Positions 57,140 to 64,000 of a stretch of 64,000 nt of DNA are shown here, piece after piece. The notes beneath the pieces were generated by a model. That model had not been told where the DNA came from, did not search any database, and saw only the letters and a list, made by a program, of their open reading frames with translations. The stretch spans positions 124,001 to 188,000 of the forward strand of contig NZ_JHWD01000007.1 of assembly GCF_000622225.1 (NCBI RefSeq), read 5' to 3'. Source of the stretch: Roseomonas mucosa ATCC BAA-692. GTDB lineage: Bacteria; Pseudomonadota; Alphaproteobacteria; Acetobacterales; Acetobacteraceae. The stretch's first letter is position 1. Each line of letters starts with the position of its first letter. The position numbers and the translations under genes are program-made.

Positions 57140-58096
57140 ATGGACGGTTCCCTCCTTTCCGTGACCGGTGCCCGCAAGACCCTCAAGGCCGCTATCGGCT
57201 GCGTCGGGACTGGCCTGCACTCCGGTGACCGCGTCAGCCTCACGCTGCGCCCGGCCGAGGCGGGGACGGGGATCCTGTTCCGCCGCACCGACCTGGGCGT
57301 GGACATCCCGGCCCGCTACGACCTCGTCACCGACACCCGCCTCTGCACCGCGCTGACCTGCCTCACCCCTGCTGGCGAGGCACGGATCGGCACGGTGGAG
57401 CACGTGCTGGCCGCCCTGGCCGGCTGCGGCGTGGATGACTGCGTCATCGAGGTCGATGCCCCCGAGATCCCGATCCTGGACGGCTCGGCCGCGCCCTTCG
57501 TCTTCCTGATCGACTGCGCCGGCATCACGGCCTCCGCGCCCTATGCGCCGCGCGACACGATCGAGGTCCTGAAGCCCATCCGTGTCGAGGAAGGCTCCGC
57601 CTGGGCCGAGCTGCACCCGAACAGCCGGCGCGGCCTGGAGATCTCCCTCGCCATCGCCTTCGAGGGCACGGCTGTCGGCCGGCAGGACCTCTCGCTGCCC
57701 CTGACGCCGGACTCCTTCCGCGAGGTCCTGGCCGATGCCCGCACCTTCACCATGGCGGAGGACGTGGCCCGGCTGCGTGCCGTCGGCCTTGCCCGTGGCG
57801 GCTCGCTCGCCAATGCCGTGGTGGTGGACGGCCCGCTGGTGCTGAACCCGGGCGGGCTGCGCCATCCGCAGGAATTCGTGCGGCACAAGATGATGGATGT
57901 GGTGGGCGACCTCTTCCTGGCCGGCGCCCCGCTACGGGCCAGCTTCCGCGGCCACAAGTCGGGCCACAGCCTGAACAACCGCCTGCTGCGTGCCCTCTTC
58001 GCCGATCCGACCGCCTGGCGCATCGAGTCCCAGGTGTCCGAGAACGCCAGCGCCGCGGCCAATACCCGCCTCCCCATGGCCGCCGCCCCCGCCTGA
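57140..58096 (+). CDS. lpxC: UDP-3-O-acyl-N-acetylglucosamine deacetylase LpxC
   Basis: 318 residues. Zinc deacetylase that commits UDP-acyl-GlcNAc to lipid A. Zinc ligands: His88 (GTVEHVLAALAG), His249 and Asp253 (RHKMMDVVGDLFL); the catalytic His lies in GHKSGHSLNN. TGLHSGDRVSLTL is the typical N-terminal strand and DFDEIPILDGSAAPF-like EIPILDGSAAPF the substrate site. ATG 57140 gives the family start; the frame is open 16 codons upstream. The gene has its own AT-rich leader (57000-57060) after the dcw terminator, so it is probably transcribed separately. Confidence 0.96.
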   Translation: MDGSLLSVTGARKTLKAAIGCVGTGLHSGDRVSLTLRPAEAGTGILFRRTDLGVDIPARYDLVTDTRLCTALTCLTPAGEARIGTVEHVLAALAGCGVDDCVIEVDAPEIPILDGSAAPFVFLIDCAGITASAPYAPRDTIEVLKPIRVEEGSAWAELHPNSRRGLEISLAIAFEGTAVGRQDLSLPLTPDSFREVLADARTFTMAEDVARLRAVGLARGGSLANAVVVDGPLVLNPGGLRHPQEFVRHKMMDVVGDLFLAGAPLRASFRGHKSGHSLNNRLLRALFADPTAWRIESQVSENASAAANTRLPMAAAPA

Positions 58097-58553
58097 CGCC
58101 CGGCCGCCTTTCCGGTCTTTCCCGGTGAGGCGCGCCCGGGCGAGAAGTGGGCGCCCGTTCCTCTCCCCAGCCCGTCGAGTACGGTCCCGAACACCTCTCA
58201 GCCCCCCCTTGTCACCGTCTCCGGAACCTCCCCGAGCCCCGGCCTCCGGCAGAAGGAGGCGTTGAAAGGCAGGTGTCGGCACGTCGTCAGGCTTGCTTCC
58301 TCGAAGCCGCTCCCCTTGGCCCCATCGAGGAAGCAGCGCAGAGGGGCCGCCCGATCCCCCGGCGGGCGATCCCTCTGCGCACCGGCAGCGTCCGCGGATG
58401 CGTTTCCCAGGCCGCCCCGGCCCGCACCACCTTCCCGGACAGTCCCCTTCCTGTGCCGGGAAAGGATCGGCAAACGAGCCACTGCATCCTTCGTCATCCA
58501 CGGTGCTTTCGGCCCCTGCCGGCGCCCCGCAGCCGTGTTATAGGGCGCCCACC
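58097..58553 (+). other. Hairpin-rich 457-nt gap between lpxC and bamD
   Basis: No convincing gene. Four inverted repeats stand out: GCCTCC/GGAGGC (58242-58260); TGCTTCCTCGA/TCGAGGAAGCA, 11 bp exact (58294-58335); and GCGCAGAGGG/CCCTCTGCGC, 10 bp exact with an inner CGCCCG/CGGGCG, directly abutting (58336-58380). The fourth is TTCCCGG/CCGGGAA (58432-58462). No T run follows any of them. Could be a long structured 5' leader of bamD, a small RNA, or palindromic repeats. A weak -10-like TTATAG is at 58538. Confidence 0.5.
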
Positions 58554-59477
58554 ATGCGCATGATCGCCACGCTCCGCCGCTCCCTTCCGCGCCGCGCCAG
58601 CCGCGCGCCGCACGGAGCTCCCCGCCGGGCTCCCCGCCGGGCCCCCTACTGGGCGCTGCTGCTGCTGCCTCTGCTCCTGCCGGGATGTGGCCTGCTCGGC
58701 CAGTGGGACGGCAAATCCGCCAGCCTGACCACCAAGCCGGACGGCTCCACCATGGGCACGCCCGAGGAACTCTACGCCGCGGGCATGGACGCGCTGAAGC
58801 AGGAGAAGCCCGCCCAGGCGGTGGAACTCTTCGAGACGGTGGAGCGCGAGCACCCCTATTCCACCTGGGCCACCAATGCCCGGCTGATGACCGGCTACGC
58901 GGAATACTCCCGCAACCGCTATACCGAGGCGCTGACGGCGCTGGACCGTTTCATCCAGCTCCACCCCGCGCATCGCGACATCGCCTATGCCTACTATCTG
59001 CGCGGCCTCTGCTACTACGAACAGATCAACGACGCGCAGCGCGACCAGACCTCCAGCAACACGGCCATCACCGCGCTGCAGGACGTGGTGAACCGCTTCC
59101 CCAACACGCCCTATGCCCGCGACGCGCGCCTCAAGATCGACCTCGCCCGCGACCATCTCGCCGGGCACGAGATGTCGATCGGCCGCTTCTACCAGCAGCG
59201 CGGCCTCTATGCCGCCGCGATCGGCCGCTTCCGCAACGTGGTGGACAACTACCAGACCACGAACCATGTGCCGGAGGCGCTGCACCGCCTGACCGAGATC
59301 TATCTGGCGATGGGACTCACGGAGGAGGCCCGCAAGACCGCCTCCGTGCTCGGCCACAATTACCCGGGCAATCCCTGGTACCAGGACAGCTACGCCATGC
59401 TGGTGGAGGGTGCGCCCCCCGCGCCGGGCGACGAGCGCCCGGGCTTCTTCCGGCGGGCCCTCAACACCATCTTCTGA
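58554..59477 (+). CDS. bamD: Outer-membrane assembly lipoprotein BamD
   Basis: 307 residues. Lipoprotein of the BAM complex that inserts outer-membrane beta-barrel proteins. The signal peptide is unusually long and basic (Arg/Pro repeats, then WALLLLPLLLPGCG) with the lipid-modified Cys45. The mature part is TPR-like: PEELYAAGMDALKQEKPAQAVELFETVEREHPYS, TEALTALDRFIQLHP, IAYAYYLRGLCYYEQI and RFYQQRGLYAAAIGRFRNVVDNY. The start at 58554 (or the second ATG at 58560) lies just after the hairpin-rich gap. Confidence 0.94.
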   Translation: MRMIATLRRSLPRRASRAPHGAPRRAPRRAPYWALLLLPLLLPGCGLLGQWDGKSASLTTKPDGSTMGTPEELYAAGMDALKQEKPAQAVELFETVEREHPYSTWATNARLMTGYAEYSRNRYTEALTALDRFIQLHPAHRDIAYAYYLRGLCYYEQINDAQRDQTSSNTAITALQDVVNRFPNTPYARDARLKIDLARDHLAGHEMSIGRFYQQRGLYAAAIGRFRNVVDNYQTTNHVPEALHRLTEIYLAMGLTEEARKTASVLGHNYPGNPWYQDSYAMLVEGAPPAPGDERPGFFRRALNTIF

Positions 59478-59541
59478 CCTCCCACGAACCTTCCGGGCCG
59501 GGCGCCTCGCGTGCCCGGCCCGCTCCTCCCGCGGAGCCCGC

Positions 59542-61221
59542 TTGCTCGCCTCCCTCTCGATCCGCGACGTGGTGCTCATCGAGCGCCTGGACCTGCGATT
59601 CGGCTCCGGCCTGACGGTGCTGACCGGCGAGACCGGCGCCGGCAAGTCGATCCTGCTGGACAGCCTGGGCCTCGCCCTTGGCCAGCGGGCCGAATCCGGC
59701 ATGGTCCGCGCCGGACAGGCCCAGGCCAGCGTCACCGCCGTCTTCGCCCCCGCCCCCGACCACCCCGCCTTCGCAATGCTCGCGGAGCAGGGCATGGAGG
59801 GCGAGGAGGAGATCGTGGTCCGCCGCGTGGTGAACACCGACGGCCGCTCCCGCGCCTTCGTCAACGGGGAGCCGGTGGGCGTCGGCCTCCTGCGCCGCCT
59901 GGGTAGCCTGCTCGTCGAGGTCCAGGGGCAGCACGACCAGGTGGGCCTCGCCGACCCTGGCAGCCATGGCGGATTGCTGGATGCCTTCGGCGGGCTGGAG
60001 CCGCGCCGCCGCAAGGCGGGGGACGCCTTCCGCGCCTGGCGATCCGCCAGCCGCGCCCTGCGCGAGGCGCAGGAGGCCATCGCCGCCGCCCAGCGGGACG
60101 AGGAATGGCTGCGCCACGCCGTGGGGGAGCTGTCCGACCTCGCCCCGGAAGAGGGCGAGGAGGAGGCCCTGGCCAGCGAGCGCCAGCACATGCAGCAGGG
60201 TGAGCGCCGTGCCGAGGCCATCGCCTCCGCCCTAGCCGAGTTGCAGCCGCGCGACCGGCGTGGCGGCAGCGGCCCCGCCGCCGCACTGCGCAACGCTGCC
60301 CGCGCCCTGGAACGCCTGCCCGCGCCGAACGAGGAGGCCGCCCCGGCCCTCGCCGCCCTGGCTGCCGCGCAGGACGCGCTGACCGAGGCAGAATCCCTGC
60401 TGGAACGCCTGAGCGCCGATTTCGGCCCCGACCCGCGCCGGCTGGAACAGCTGGAGGAACGCCTCTTCGCCCTGCGCGCCGCCGCCCGCAAGCATGCCGT
60501 GCCGGTGGTGGAGCTGCCCGGCCTGCTGCTGCGCCTCAAGGAGCGCCTGGGCGCCCTGGATGCCGGGACCGGCCGCGTGGCGAAGCTGGAGGCCGAGGCG
60601 GAAGCCGCCCGCAACGCCTTCATCGCCGCCGCCGCCGACCTCACCGCCGCCCGCACCAAGGCGGCGCGCGAGCTGGAGAAGGCCGTGGCGCGCGAGCTCG
60701 CCCCCCTCAAGCTCGACCGCGCTCGGCTGCATATCGAGCTCGTCCCGCGCGAGGAACCCGCCTGGGCCGCCGATGGCGTGGACCGGATCACCTTCCTCGT
60801 TTCCACCAATCCCGGCCAGACCCCCGGCCAGCTCGCGAAGATCGCCTCGGGCGGCGAGCTGTCGCGGCTGATGCTGGCGCTGAAGGTCGTCCTCGCCCGT
60901 GGCTCGCCCGTGCCCACCCTGGTCTTCGACGAGGTGGACAGCGGCATCGGCGGCGCCACCGCCGCCGCGGTGGGGGAGCGCCTGTCCCGGGTTGCGGACC
61001 GGCTCCAGGTCCTGGTGGTGACCCATTCGCCGCAGGTCGCCGCCCGTGGCACCGCCCATCTCCGCGTCGCCAAGGGCGTGCGCGGCGACCGGGCCGAAAC
61101 CCGCGTGGAACCTCTCGACCTCGGCGCCCGGCGCGAGGAGATCGCCCGCATGCTGGCGGGCGAGACCATCACCGAGGCCGCCCGCGCGGCCGCCGACGAC
61201 CTCCTGGCAGGGGCCGCCTGA
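59542..61221 (+). CDS. recN: DNA repair protein RecN
   Basis: 559 residues, SMC-like ATPase acting early in double-strand-break repair. Walker A is at Lys35 in LTGETGAGKSILLDSL, a coiled coil spans about residues 150-370, and the ABC half at the C-terminus has the signature KIASGGELSRLMLALK and Walker B in LVFDEVDSGIGG, then VVTHSPQVAA. The start is TTG 59542 with GGAG 5 nt upstream, giving the family opening LLASLSIRDVVLIERL; no ATG fits. It follows bamD by 64 nt on the same strand. Confidence 0.96.
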   Translation: MLASLSIRDVVLIERLDLRFGSGLTVLTGETGAGKSILLDSLGLALGQRAESGMVRAGQAQASVTAVFAPAPDHPAFAMLAEQGMEGEEEIVVRRVVNTDGRSRAFVNGEPVGVGLLRRLGSLLVEVQGQHDQVGLADPGSHGGLLDAFGGLEPRRRKAGDAFRAWRSASRALREAQEAIAAAQRDEEWLRHAVGELSDLAPEEGEEEALASERQHMQQGERRAEAIASALAELQPRDRRGGSGPAAALRNAARALERLPAPNEEAAPALAALAAAQDALTEAESLLERLSADFGPDPRRLEQLEERLFALRAAARKHAVPVVELPGLLLRLKERLGALDAGTGRVAKLEAEAEAARNAFIAAAADLTAARTKAARELEKAVARELAPLKLDRARLHIELVPREEPAWAADGVDRITFLVSTNPGQTPGQLAKIASGGELSRLMLALKVVLARGSPVPTLVFDEVDSGIGGATAAAVGERLSRVADRLQVLVVTHSPQVAARGTAHLRVAKGVRGDRAETRVEPLDLGARREEIARMLAGETITEAARAAADDLLAGAA

Positions 61222-61241
61222 CACGGATCTCCGCCTGACCA

Positions 61242-61283
61242 CCCGGTCCCGGCCTCTTTCCCCGCCGTGGGGATAGGACCGGG
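61242..61283 (+). terminator. Possible terminator after recN
   Basis: CCCGGTCC (61242-61249) pairs exactly with GGACCGGG (61276-61283); an inner CCCC/GGGG also pairs. It begins 20 nt after the recN stop but has no T run. Confidence 0.3.
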
Positions 61284-61427
61284 GCCGATCTTCCCTGGGG
61301 CATGGCGCCGGCTCCTCCGGTGCCTGTGGGCCCTTGCCGCCACCTCGCCGGGCCGGTCCAAGCCGTGTCCCCACCCATCCCGAGGCCGCGCGGCGCCCGT
61401 CCCGCCCCCTTTCCGATCGAGGACGCG

Positions 61428-64000
<2,573 letters not shown>

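Noticed and set aside
58147-58563. A 138-codon + strand frame in the lpxC-bamD gap
   Set aside because: No ribosome-binding site or domain, low-complexity Pro/Arg composition, and it runs through the hairpins.

Overview
The window is about 70% GC, densely coded and has no mobile elements, tRNAs, rRNA operon or CRISPR array that I can see. Gene content points to an alphaproteobacterium, most likely Acetobacteraceae (Roseomonas-like). The signs are a eukaryotic-type NADP-isocitrate dehydrogenase, a membrane PQQ dehydrogenase of the glucose/quinate family, and an rnpB - dcw cluster - lpxC - bamD - recN - ligA arrangement. The taxonomic call is inference from gene content; nothing in the window (such as 16S rRNA) proves it.

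Region 1 (1-11.8 kb) is mixed chromosomal housekeeping: the 3' end of an AsmA/YhdP-like gene, an OmpR-type two-component pair, an AlkA-type glycosylase, a PLP aminotransferase, the PQQ dehydrogenase, a small XRE regulator, a YbaL-type K+/H+ antiporter, and a DUF4396 membrane protein with a MerR/CueR-like promoter dyad.

Region 2 (11.9-16.7 kb) holds an Anbu-type proteasome-homologue operon: circularly permuted ATP-grasp, alpha-E protein, then Anbu peptidase. The usual transglutaminase partner is absent. A lytic-transglycosylase-like exported protein and an unknown membrane-anchored protein follow. Region 3 (16.8-20.2 kb) carries an MBL-fold exonuclease overlapping an ATP-dependent DNA ligase, and a convergent stress-type protein. 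Region 4 (20.5-36.7 kb) contains icd, an SDR oxidoreductase, an orphan peptide-type substrate-binding protein, a FAD oxidoreductase, a very large AsmA protein, a fused 5-oxoprolinase/hydantoinase, a GST, a TerB/DnaJ protein and an AmpD-type amidase.

Region 5 (36.8-58.1 kb) is RNase P RNA followed by a complete division and cell-wall cluster: mraZ-rsmH-ftsL-ftsI-murE-murF-mraY-murD-ftsW-murG-murC-murB-ddl-ftsQ-ftsA-ftsZ, then lpxC. Most junctions are 4-nt ATGA/GTGA overlaps, so the cluster looks like one translationally coupled unit that makes lipid II and the divisome in stoichiometric order. It ends at a strong terminator after ftsZ. Region 6 (58.5-64 kb) has bamD, recN, a lipoprotein of the yellow/royal-jelly beta-propeller family, and the 5' part of NAD+-dependent ligA, which runs off the window.

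The least explained sequence is non-coding: a hairpin-rich 457-nt gap between lpxC and bamD, a palindrome array before ligA, a 15-bp direct repeat before icd, an AT-rich everted repeat near 24.9 kb, and perfect palindromes before the PQQ dehydrogenase.
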